A program made the position numbers and the translations under genes. A stretch of DNA of 64,000 nt from Chamaea fasciata (Eukaryota; Chordata; Aves; Passeriformes; Sylviidae). Positions 55,541 through 64,000 of this stretch are shown in pieces (the first letter of the stretch is position 1; every line of letters starts with the position of its first letter). Location: the NCBI GenBank assembly GCA_029207755.1, contig JARCOQ010000062.1, positions 708,420 through 772,419 of the forward strand. Direction: 5' to 3'. The notes beneath the pieces were generated by a model, which did no database searches, was not told the DNA's origin, and was given only the letters and a program-made list of their open reading frames with translations.

Positions 55541-57978
55541 CTATGGCAGATGAGTATCCTGCATCCAAGGATCACAGAACAGGTCTTCTAATGAGGGCCT
55601 GTCCAAGGAGTGCACTGATAAACACCACCTGATCAGATCTTGGCAATCTGGGGAGAGAAACCAGAAGCCGCCAGTCAGCTGGAGAAAGCTCCTGTCCCAC
55701 TATTCCCATGCCCAGGCCATGCTGCATGTGCTCAGAGCTGGGCCTAAACTTTCCCACCAATTCCCTGTTTTGGAGGAGATCAGGAGAGCAGGACATGTGC
55801 CACCTCCTCAGCAGCTGCCAGAGCAGGATGCTCACAAGCCAACTGCTGTTTCCCAGCACTGGTATTCCCCCTGTGCCCAGAGATGAGCATCCACCTTGAG
55901 AGAGCCGTTGTGGCAGGGAGAGCTGATGGTCCCAGCTGATCTTCTGACCCCTCCTGAAAGGGTGTCTTCCACAGACCATCTGGTGCAGCAGGATGCCTAG
56001 GGACCAGATGGTAGCTGGCTCGCCATAGTACCAGCCACAGTGGGTCCATTCCGGGGGGCTGTAGGATGGTGTTCCTATGGAATACAGATGGAGTTCATCA
56101 GGGGGATGCTGCTGCTCCCAGAGCCTGGCCCCAGCATCCCTGGGCATGCGGGGGCTGCACCAGTGGCACGGGGGGTGACCTGCTGCTCTCTCACCAGCAC
56201 CAGTGACTTGTTTACAAACTCAGGGTTGGAAAAAAAGCTACTAGTGTCAGAAGGGGGCAGCGGAAGCCGTGGCAAGGCCTGGCCATGACATCCAAAGGAA
56301 AACCCCACTCGGCGCCAGGGAAAAACCATGCCCTCATCCTCCCTGCCTGCATTGCCCCAAAAAACATTATGAATCCAGGGCAAATAAGGCAGGCAGAGCA
56401 GCCCAAGCCCATTCTTGCCTGCACACCAAACTGGCTGCTGCACTGCTTCTAGCCCCTGCTTCTCTGCTACTCTCACCCACAGGTGTTTTTGTCGAGCTGC
56501 CTGCCCCAACCCCAGCGCCAGTCCTGGGCAGAGTGGCTGGCAAAGGCTGCCAGCAGGGCTGGAAGCTGGCCCCCCACGCACCCTTGCTCAAAAGCCACTT
56601 GGCTGAAGACTCAGTGCCGTGTCTGGCAGCAAAAGGGAGAGTCCCTGCTGCCACACCCAGGCTGGGCCATGAGATGCTGGGACCGGGAGCACACTCCTGC
56701 GTGGGCTCACCTGCAAATTGAGTGTATGCTGTCTTTTGCAGGTAGGTGCCACAGCCAAAGTCAATCAATTTGGCCTGCCCGGTAGCCAGGTCAACCAAGA
56801 TGTTCTGGGGTTTGATGTCCCTGTGCAGGACCCCGCAGCTGGTGCAGTGCCGCACGGCTTCCAGGACCTGGCGGAACAGCTCCCGCGCCACCTCCTCGGA
56901 CAGGAACCTCCGTGCCCGAATGAAATGCTGGAGGTCCTGACACCGCTCCGGGCGCTCCAGCACCATCACGATGTTGTTGGAGAGCTCCACCCACTCCAGC
57001 AGCTGGACCACACCAGGGAAGCCAGTGGAGACCCTGTCCAGCAGCACGATCTCCAGCGGTGCGCTGGTGCCGTTGGGCTGTGGGAGGACCACGATGCCGT
57101 CAGTGGGGCTGAGGCCGTGCCAGGGGTGGGGAAGCGCTCACCCTGCCCGGGATGTTCTGCACCCTCCAGTGGCCGCACGCCCGCTCTCCCTCGAGGCGTC
57201 CTGGCGGATTCCACCCTGCCAGGCCTCGGCTCGTCCCCGCCCGGCACGCCCCGGCTTCTCCCGCTGGCCCCCGCTCACTCACCAGCTCTCCCCAGTGCCG
57301 GACGCGGTTCCGTGGCACCCTTTTGATGGCCACCTGCAAGGCAAGGGGAGCAGCGGGCTGAGCTCACCGCCCACCCTGCCCAGCCCCATCCTCTTCCTCC
57401 TCCTCCGCCCTTCTCCTCCTCCTCCTGCACCCCCTCCTCCTGCGCCCGCCGCTCACCGGGGCGCCATCCGAAAGCCGCGTCGCCGCGAAGACAGTTCCGA
57501 AGCCGCCGCGCCCCAGCAGCGAACCCAGCCGGTACTGCTCCTGGAGGCCCTGCTGCGCCTTCCCTGCCGGAGAGACGCGGCTGTCAGCGCTCGGCCTGGG
57601 GCCAGGAACGGCCCCTGAGCGCCCCTCAACCACCCCAGGCCGGGCATCCCCAGGCGTTCGCTCCTGGGAAGGCGACACTGGCGGCTCGGGGCCGGCGGCC
57701 GCGCCGGCCAGCGGCGGAGCTCGGGCCGGGGAAGGCGCAGCGCAGGCGGCGGGAGCGGCCGCGCCGCGTGTGTCCGCGGGGCCCGGGAGGGGCCGGGGCC
57801 GGGCTCGGAACAGGCGGAGGCAAAGCGCGGCGATACTGTCCCTGGCCCAGGCACCGATCCCCGCCCAGCACCGCCATCGCCAGGACAGCCAGAGGCGGGC
57901 GGAGGCGAGAGCGCGGTGGGAGGCCCGGGGGCGGGGACGGGGCAGCCCCGCCCGGGGCCGGGGGCGGGCCGGGGGCAT
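55541..57978 (-). CDS. PIM1-like serine/threonine kinase, apparently intact (408 aa)
   Basis: Minus-strand gene with exons 57,978-57,457, 57,333-57,283 (51 bp), 57,077-56,711 (367 bp), 56,074-55,895 (180 bp) and 55,647-55,541 (107 bp, stop TAG). Every intron is GT-AG and the phases join without a break. The kinase domain begins near residue 149: glycine loop [12 protein letters not shown] (155-166), VAIK lysine 178, HRDIKPQN with Asp278, DFG at 297-299, SPPEW in place of APE, and a C-terminal RPSLEDLF...DPWMQD. This is PIM family architecture, and PIM1-like genes are known to be amplified in songbirds. PIM kinases are constitutively active cytoplasmic/nuclear survival kinases. The N-terminal ~138 residues are Arg/Pro/Ala-rich, and the start at 57,978 is uncertain. 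A good acceptor (ctctccggcag) at 57,564 gives the 107-bp second exon typical of PIM1, so a separate first exon is possible. Confidence 0.85.
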
Positions 57979-58270
57979 GGCCCGGCCCTGCAGGGGAGAG
58001 GGACACTGGGAGAGGAGGGGGACACCGGGACAGGGAGACTGGGAGCGGGTGTGGGACTGCAGGAGAGGGAGAGGAGAAGCAGGAGGGAGTCGCAAGAGGA
58101 GCTTTTTTTTTTGCTGCTGCTGCTGCTGCCGCTGCTGCCGCTGCTGCCGCTGCAACTGAAGCCCCGGGGCCGTTTTTCCCCGGGGCCGTTTGTCCGTCGC
58201 CCGCTCAGCCCCACGCCGAGCCCCGTGCGCCCCGGGGGCAGCCCCTGAGCCTTCCAAACACGGGAACTTT
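57979..58270 (-). promoter_or_regulatory. CpG-rich probable promoter of the PIM-like gene
   Basis: CpG-rich DNA continues from the first exon to about 58,270. It contains a t-run followed by an interrupted gctgctgctgccgctg repeat (58,099-58,155). There is no TATA box. A CpG-island promoter is usual for vertebrate kinase genes, but the transcription start cannot be placed by eye. AT-rich sequence begins beyond 58,450. Confidence 0.45.
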
Positions 58271-58737
58271 GCCCTGTTGAGCCAAGACCCAGAGCCTTGA
58301 CTCCTGCACTGTGGCAGAGCAATCCCCTTGGCTGCTGCTGTGCATTGTCCCTGCTGAGGGTCACACACTGTCAGAGAACATTCCTTGAATGCAGAATTCG
58401 TACCTGGCCCAAGCACTGCACTTGCGTCTCCAGCATTGCTTTCCAAGAGAAACGGGGGTAGGCAAATTGTGTGTAGCTCATGGTATTTCACAGCGTCCAA
58501 AACTTGCCAAGTCATGGATCTTAGAGGTGAGATCCATTTGTAGTTAATGGGATGGAGAAGTAGTGCAAAATGGAAAAGGGGAGCATAGAAATAAATAGAG
58601 AAAACCATCTTGGATTGGTTCTTTCCATTTTTGTTTCATTTTTTAAAAGCTGTTTCAGCTTTCCCAGAATCTTCTCCACAGTCCTGTCTGCTCTTTCCAA
58701 GAACCCTTCCTGGAGAACCAGCTGCAGCTTCTGTCAC

Positions 58738-59645
58738 TAAGTGTCCTACCAACGGCAGCAAGTTTGTGAAGGAAGATAAAAAATGGTTTTACAAATATAT
58801 TAACGACAAAAGGAAGGCTGAAAACCGACCTTTGTTCTCTGCTGGATGTGGGAGGGAACTTAGGAACTGCAGATGAGGAGATGGCAGAAGTGCTTAACGC
58901 CTTCTTTGCCTCAGTCTTTAGTGGGAATATGGCTTGTCCTCAGGACAGCTGCCCTCCTGGGCTGGTAGATGGTGTCAGGGAATAGAATGGTGCCCCTGTT
59001 ATCCAGGAGGAGGCAGCCAGAGAACTGCTGAGCCAAATGGATGTTCACAGATCTGTGGGCCCAAGTGGGATCCACCACAGGGTGATGAGGGAGCTGGCAG
59101 ATGAGCTTGTGAAGCCGCTCTCCATCATTTACCAACAGTCCTGGCTCACTGGTGAGGATCTGGAGGACCGGAAACTGGCCAGTGTGACAGCCATTCACAC
59201 AAAGGGTGGGAAGGAGGAACTGGTAATTAGAGGCCAGTTAGCCTGACCTCAGTACCCGGTAAGGTCACGGAGCAGTTTATATTGAGTGTCATCATGCAGC
59301 ACCTACAGGACGGCCCGGGGATCAGAGCCAGCCAGCACGGGTTTAGGAGGGGCAGGTGTTGTTTGACCAACCTGCCTCTTCTATGAACAGGTGACCTGCG
59401 TGGTGGATGTGGGAGAGGCTTTGGATGTTGTCTGTTGGGACTTCAGCAAGGCCTTTGACACTGTCTCCCACAGCACACTCCTGGAAAAGCCGGCAGCCCA
59501 CGGCTTGGACAGGAGCACTCTTTGCTGGGGAGGCAAAGGCAGAGGGTGGTGGGGAATGGCGCTGCATCCAGCTGGCAGCCGGTCACCAGTGGTGTTCCTC
59601 AGGGGTCTGTTCCTCGGGGCTCCTGGACTCAGCCCCGAATCCACC
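58738..59645 (+). mobile_element. CR1 LINE fragment, reverse transcriptase part of ORF2
   Basis: Plus-strand translations in shifting frames give the central CR1 ORF2 in order: KKWFYKYINDKRKAENRP, a frame-shifted AEVLNAFFASVF equivalent, GPSGIHHRVMRELADELVKP, SLTSVPGKVTEQF, ASQHGFRRGRCCLTNL, VCWDFSKAFDTVSHSTLL and PVTSGVPQGSV. Several stops and frameshifts break it, and both ends of the element are missing. The usual LINE catalytic FADD segment lies beyond the preserved part. Confidence 0.92.
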
Positions 59646-60239
59646 TGATAAAAAACCACCGAAATCCCTGTGGAGCTCTTGATCTTCCTTCAGTTGTCTT
59701 CAAGTCTCCATGGCTTGTGCAGCTGCTTGGAATCAGTTCGGAATTCTCTTAAGGAGGAAGATATCAAAGCGCACCTGGTGATTTTTGGTTTTTTAATTGC
59801 AGGAGTATTTTTTTTATTTTTCATTTCATTGAAGAGTTGACTGAAGCGTTCTTTAGGTGATCTTGGTGCGGAATGTCTCCTTAGGAGTTCTGAGCACAGC
59901 GAAGAATGAGCCCCTTGCAGGCTGACCCTGTTTGGACAACCTGCTTCTCACCCAACCTCACCACGTGTGACATCACCCACCTTGGACTGCGCTCCCAAAA
60001 CATCAAAGAAAATTCAGCATTTTTTTATAAAAACAAACTTATGTAAATAATAAAATTAGAAATTTATTTTTCAGTTTTATAATAACATTTTTCTATATTT
60101 TATTAGCTAATTTTTATATTGACATTAAAAAATCAATATATTTTTAGGAACGAAAAAAGCTATTGGTCATTGGTTCTAAGTAACACACTTCCCTTCATGA
60201 ATTGATTGACCACTACTGGCTATTGATTTCTTCTTCTTC
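59646..60239. other. AT-rich stretch, no gene
   Basis: AT-rich, with an especially AT-rich part at 60,010-60,165 (ttttatataattttt-like). No coding or repeat feature is recognised. Confidence 0.5.
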
Positions 60240-61085
60240 ATGCTGATTTGCTCTGTTTTTAGTCCTTTTGTCATCTTCTTTAGCATTTTCTCAGACAGGG
60301 TAAAAGGGGCAACTTTGGGGTTCATGGAGCCATTTCTGGGGCACATTTGGGGCAGGGAATTTGGAGAGAACTTGAGGGTCTGGAGGACACATTTGGGAAG
60401 CGGGTGGACACTTGGAGGGGCACTTAGGGATTCTGTCGGACAATTCGGGGTCCAGGGGGGCACTTGGAGGTCAGGGAGGGGAATCCGGGGCCCTTCGGGG
60501 TCCGGGCGGGCACCTGGGGGGCTCTGAGGGGACTCTCTGGGGCGCGGGGGATGATGGGAGTTGTAGGCGCGGGTAGAACAGGGTTGAACGGCGCCGCGGA
60601 GCATCACGGGAGGTGGAGGCGCAGCTCCAACGGCTGTCGGCGGGGCGCGGGGCATGATGGGAGATGGAGTCACGGCTGGAGTAGCGCTCCAAGTGCGCCG
60701 CGGAGCATGCTGGGAGCTGTAGTCCCGGAAGTGGCTCGAACGGGGCGTCTGGGGCTCCGGGAAGGCGCTTTGGGGACACTTTTGTGTCCGAGCCGCGATT
60801 TGAGGTCCTCGGGGGGAACGTGTACGGCTCGGGAGCACTTGCGGGGAGCTTGGGGAGCTGTCACCGAGCTCTCTAGGGCGCGGGGCGGGGCAGGAGTTTT
60901 TAGGCGCAGAACCGTGTTCCGAGGGGCTCCGAGGCCAGGGGGGATGATTGGAGATGAATTCCCTGAAGTCGCTCTAAGGGGAATCTGTGGGGTCGGAGCG
61001 TTCAAGGGATCCGGGGACGCTTTGGGGGCGGGCGAATAGGCGCTGAGGGAACAGTTGGGGATCCTGGAGGGGCTGGGGGACACTT
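60240..61085 (+). promoter_or_regulatory. GC-rich segment with regularly spaced ZNF143/SBF-like motifs
   Basis: Variants of gcatgctgggagctgtagtc occur at about 60,549, 60,601, 60,652 and 60,705 (spacing 51-53 bp), with a weaker one at 60,942. The best copy is followed by ccggaagt, an ETS-type site. The motif matches the well-known promoter element bound by ZNF143 (reverse of ACTACAATTCCCAGCATGC). The left part (60,300-60,540) is a degenerate repeat of ggggcacttgg-like words. The region may be a promoter or a repeat derived from one. No gene start is evident in either direction. Confidence 0.5.
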
Positions 61086-61417
61086 GTTCACTTCAACGTG
61101 TTTATTTACTTATGAAACATACGTATTGTATTTAAAACTTAATATTCCATAGGTATGGGTTCTATAGGCGTAGATATCAATTAGCCTAAGTGCAAAACCT
61201 AATATTCCATGTAAGAATGATGTTCTCTACTGTTAAAAGCAAAATTAACCAAAACAAACCAAAAAGGAGAGGGTTAACAATTAATGAGAAAGGAACAGAA
61301 AAAGTTGTTATGCCACTGTAAACTTTCACTCTGAGTCTACATTTCAAATAATACAGGTGACCCATCTGAAGGAGGATTTCTCCTCAGGGGAAATGTCTTT
61401 CTAAAAGTTTCCTTTGT
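61086..61417. other. AT-rich stretch, no gene
   Basis: AT-rich with a local repeat of aaacctaatattccat at about 61,135 and 61,194. No coding feature. Confidence 0.45.
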
Positions 61418-61682
61418 TGCAAGGAGCTGCCTCTGTGCCAGGAGCCCGGCCCAGCTCAGCAGCACAGAAACAGCCCAAGGACTTGAATGACCCTCCCGTG
61501 GATTTGGTGTTTCCATTCAACTCTGTCCCTGAAAGAGTGTTCCAAAAACTTCTCAAGAACTCAAAGGTAAATTAAAACACTGAAGTTTTTTGCAGTTTTA
61601 ATGGGACACACAGAGAGACCCAATGGAGAAAGTGTCCCCAGGTTCCATCACTGCAGGCACTGATGACAGGTGGGGACAGACA
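61418..61682 (+). repeat. Dispersed repeat, copy 2 (copy 1 at 13,694-13,978)
   Basis: Begins aaggagctgcctctgtgcca and follows copy 1 in the same orientation through aaagtgtccccagg to gatgacaggtggggaca. Its presence 47.7 kb away marks it as a dispersed or segmentally duplicated unit. Confidence 0.82.
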
Positions 61683-61769
61683 AGGCAAAGGTGTCTCTGG
61701 TGCTGAGCAAACCTGGATGTGTTCCATGAATCCAAAAGGGCAAGGCCTGAGCCCCGGCCCCTGGCAAGG

Positions 61770-62230
61770 CAGGGATCTGTGGGGCAGGGATCTGTGGGGC
61801 AGAGATCTGTGGGTCAGGGCTCTGTGGGGCAGGGATCTGTGGGTCAGGGCTCAGCCGTGGGTCACGGATCTGTGGATCAGAGCTCTGTGGGTCAGGGCTC
61901 TTTGGGTCCAGGCTCAGCCGTGGGTCACAGATCCGTGGGTCAGGGCTCAGCCGTGGGTCACAGATCCGTGGGTCAGGGCTCTGTGGGTCAGGGCTCTGTG
62001 GGTCAGGGCTCAGCCGTGGGTCACAGATCCGTGGGTCAGGGCTCAGCCGTGGGGCTCACCGTGGCAGGGGTTGCTCAGGAGGTCACTCGGGGGGCGCCGG
62101 ATCCTGTGGGGCGGCTCCAGCGGCTCCTGTGGGGCAGAGACGGGGGCGGGACAATCTGTGGGGCAGGAGCCATCTGTGGGGCGGGGATGGGATCTGTGGG
62201 GCGGGGTTTGGGATTCGGGATCTATGGGGC
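61770..62230 (+). repeat. GC-rich minisatellite, basic unit about 15 bp with higher-order units
   Basis: Basic unit gggtcagggctctgt or ggggcagggatctgt. It is combined into longer units of about 45 bp containing cagccgtgggtcacagatcc, repeated several times between 61,850 and 62,060. Looser atctgtggggcgggg words continue to 62,230. The unit length is a multiple of three, so long frames (VGQGS repeats) stay open on the plus strand without implying a protein. Confidence 0.88.
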
Positions 62231-62240
62231 AGAGGGGGGA

Positions 62241-62905
62241 TCCCTCAAAATTCCCACAAAAATCCCTAAATTTCCCAAAAACTCCAAATTTCCCCCCCCA
62301 AAAAATTCAAGTTTTTTTCCTCGAAAAAATTCCCAAAATTTTCCCCCAGAATTCCCAAAATTTCCCAATTTTTCCCAATTTTTCCCCATTTTCCCCAATT
62401 TTTCCCAATTTTTCCCCATTTTCCCCAGTTTTTCCCCATTTTTCCCAATTTTTCCCAGTTTTTTTTAATATTCCGAAAGTTTCCCACAGAATCCTCAAAA
62501 AATTCCCCCAAAATTCCCCAAAATTTTCCACAAAAATTCACAAATCTTTCAAATCCCCCCAAATGTTCCCAATTTTTTTCCCAATTTTCCCAAATTTTGG
62601 GGCTTTTCCCCCAAATTTTCCCCAAAAATCCCCCTAAAAACGACCCCAAACCATCAAAAAATCCCAAAATTTTCCCGATTTTCCCGCAAAATCCCCTAAA
62701 AATTCCCCCCAAAATCCCCAAATTCCCAATTTTCACCCCAAATCTCCCAAAATTTCCCCAAAATTTTCTCCCAGATTTCCCAAATCCTCCATTTTCCCCC
62801 CCAGAATTCCCCTAAAAACGACCCCGAAAATCCCAAATTTCCCCCAAATTCTCAAATTTTCACTCCAAATTTCCCCAAATTTCGGGGTTTTTCCCCCAAA
62901 ACTTT
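62241..62905. repeat. Low-complexity tract, C/A/T-rich on the plus strand
   Basis: Irregular alternation of ttttccc, aaaattccc and ccccaaaa words with almost no G on the plus strand for over 600 bp. Long open frames rich in Phe, Pro and Lys-Asn are composition artefacts. Confidence 0.92.
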
Positions 62906-62940
62906 CTGACCTCGAGGGCCACCAGTGGGCGCTCTGCGGG

Positions 62941-63920
62941 GAGAGAATTTGGCGGATTTTGGGAAAATTTGGGGGAATTTTGAGGAGTTTTGAAGGAATT
63001 TTGGGAGAATTTTGAGGATTTGGGGTCATTTTGGGGCAAATTTGGGGGAATTTTTTGGGCAATTTGGGAGAATTTGGGGGAAATTTCAGGTAATTTGGAA
63101 AAAATTGGGGGAATTTTGGGGATTTTGGGAAAATTCAGGGGATTTGGGGGGAAATTTTGGGGGATTTTGGGAGGAATTAGGGAAAAAAATTGGGACTTTT
63201 TGGGGGAAATTTGGCGGTTTTTTTCCGGAAATTTCGGGGTTATTTGGGGGAATTTTGGGAAAATTTGGGAATTTTAGGGGGAAATTCGGGGGATTCGGAG
63301 GAATTTGGAGAAGGAATGGTGAAATCCTGGGAATTTTTGGACCATTTTGGGTCATGTCGTGAGAAATTCTGGGTGATTTGGGAGGGAAATTTTGGGTGAT
63401 TTGGAAGGGAAATTTTGAGAAATTTGGGAAGGAAATTTTGAGAAATTTGGGGGAATTTTTGCAATTTTTGTAGAAATTTTGGGATTTTTTTTAGATTTTG
63501 GTGAAATTTCGGAGAATTTGGATAATTTTTGAAAAAAATTTTGAAAATTTTGGGGAATTTGGGGGATTTTTGACAAAATTTTGGGAATTTTTTTTGATTT
63601 TGGTAAAATTTGGGGAATTTTTGAGGAAATTTTGGGAATTTTTGTGGGCTGTTTTTGGGGGGAAATTCGGGAGAATTTTGGTCGATTTTGGGGGGATTTG
63701 GGGACAATTTTGGGGGAGATATTTGGGGAATTTTGAAGAATTTTGGGGGATTTTTGAAGAAATTTTGGGAATTTTGGGGGGATTTTGGTAAAATTTGGGG
63801 ATTTTTTGGGACTTTTGAGGAAATTCTGGGAATTTTTTTAGATTTTTTGGGAAATTTGAGGGGAGTTTTGGGGAAATTTGGGGCGGATTTTTTGGGGGGG
63901 AAATTCGGGACCATTTTGGG
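62941..63920. repeat. Low-complexity tract, G/T/A-rich on the plus strand (reverse of the preceding tract)
   Basis: Words such as ggggaattttggg and gggaaatttgggg fill nearly 1 kb with almost no C. Composition is the reverse complement of 62,241-62,905, so the two together can pair as a very large imperfect hairpin. The 35 bp between them (around 62,906-62,940) is ordinary complex sequence containing ccaccagtgggcgctctgcg. Confidence 0.92.
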
Positions 63921-63930
63921 GTCATTTGGG

Positions 63931-63990
63931 GCCTCGGTGTATCCCGTCATGCCCCGCGCTGCTTTGCGCCTCGGTGTATCCCGTCATGCC
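63931..63990 (+). repeat. Direct repeat of a 23-bp ZNF143-like word at the window end
   Basis: The word gcctcggtgtatcccgtcat plus gcc occurs at 63,931 and 63,968, spacing 37 bp. The part tatcccgtcatgcc resembles a degraded ZNF143-type site in the orientation opposite to those at 60,549-60,724. The array may continue beyond the window. Confidence 0.7.
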
Positions 63991-64000
63991 TCGGAGCGCC

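Noticed and set aside
55572..56147. 191-codon continuous minus-strand frame as a single exon
   Set aside because: It spans two kinase exons and the intron between them. The GT-AG sites at 55,895 and 55,648 give a better PIM-like protein.
62241..63920. Long open frames (up to 324 codons) in the low-complexity and minisatellite tracts
   Set aside because: Their peptides are monotonous Phe/Pro/Asn/Lys or Gly/Glu/Lys strings produced by base composition, open on both strands, with no domain or splice structure.

Overview
This is vertebrate nuclear DNA from a bird, most likely a songbird. The evidence is several chicken-repeat-1 (CR1) LINE fragments, an olfactory receptor pseudogene of the bird-expanded OR14 type, a PIM1-like kinase of the kind amplified in songbirds, and avian-style endogenous retrovirus (ERV) LTRs. 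There are no bacterial features: no operons, ribosome binding sites or CRISPR. Remnants of MHC class I and FLOT1, long C/A-rich and G/T-rich simple repeats, and GC-rich islands suggest a small repeat-rich chromosome, possibly the MHC-bearing microchromosome. That placement is inference.

Layout. Positions 1-17,440 are a mosaic of duplicated, partly inverted blocks with three LTR-like elements, CR1 pieces, two degenerate tandem repeats (about 190 bp and about 145 bp units) and one OR14 pseudogene. One LTR (7,137-7,753) can be dated as an insertion because an empty paralogous copy of its site lies at about 15,470-15,500. Positions 17,441-21,200 hold a class III (ERVL-like) ERV: a 5' LTR, a candidate primer site, and an 810-codon open frame that joins a Gag-like region to the C-terminal part of Pol, with protease and the reverse transcriptase active site missing. 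Positions 22,360-23,320 hold a duplicated segment and a probable LTR. A heat-shock-factor-like gene (24,788-25,456) sits in a GC-rich island behind a GCCGA repeat, followed by an 83-bp satellite whose orientation flips twice.

Positions 27,000-44,400 are AT-rich with no gene I can support. From 44,480 to 46,300 a GC-rich block carries an LTR-like segment, two exons of a broken MHC class I gene and three FLOT1-like exons. Positions 47,450-50,560 hold minus-strand class II ERV remnants.

The best functional candidate gene is the PIM-like kinase at 55,541-57,978 (minus). It has intact catalytic motifs, consensus splice sites, and a frame that stays open across all exons, giving 408 codons. A decayed partial duplicate lies just downstream of it. 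A CR1 fragment follows upstream of the kinase, then a GC-rich segment with regularly spaced ZNF143-like motifs, a minisatellite, and a 1.7-kb low-complexity tract whose strand composition reverses at about 62,920. The genes do not form a pathway; the window is mainly accessory and repeat DNA with two candidate genes.
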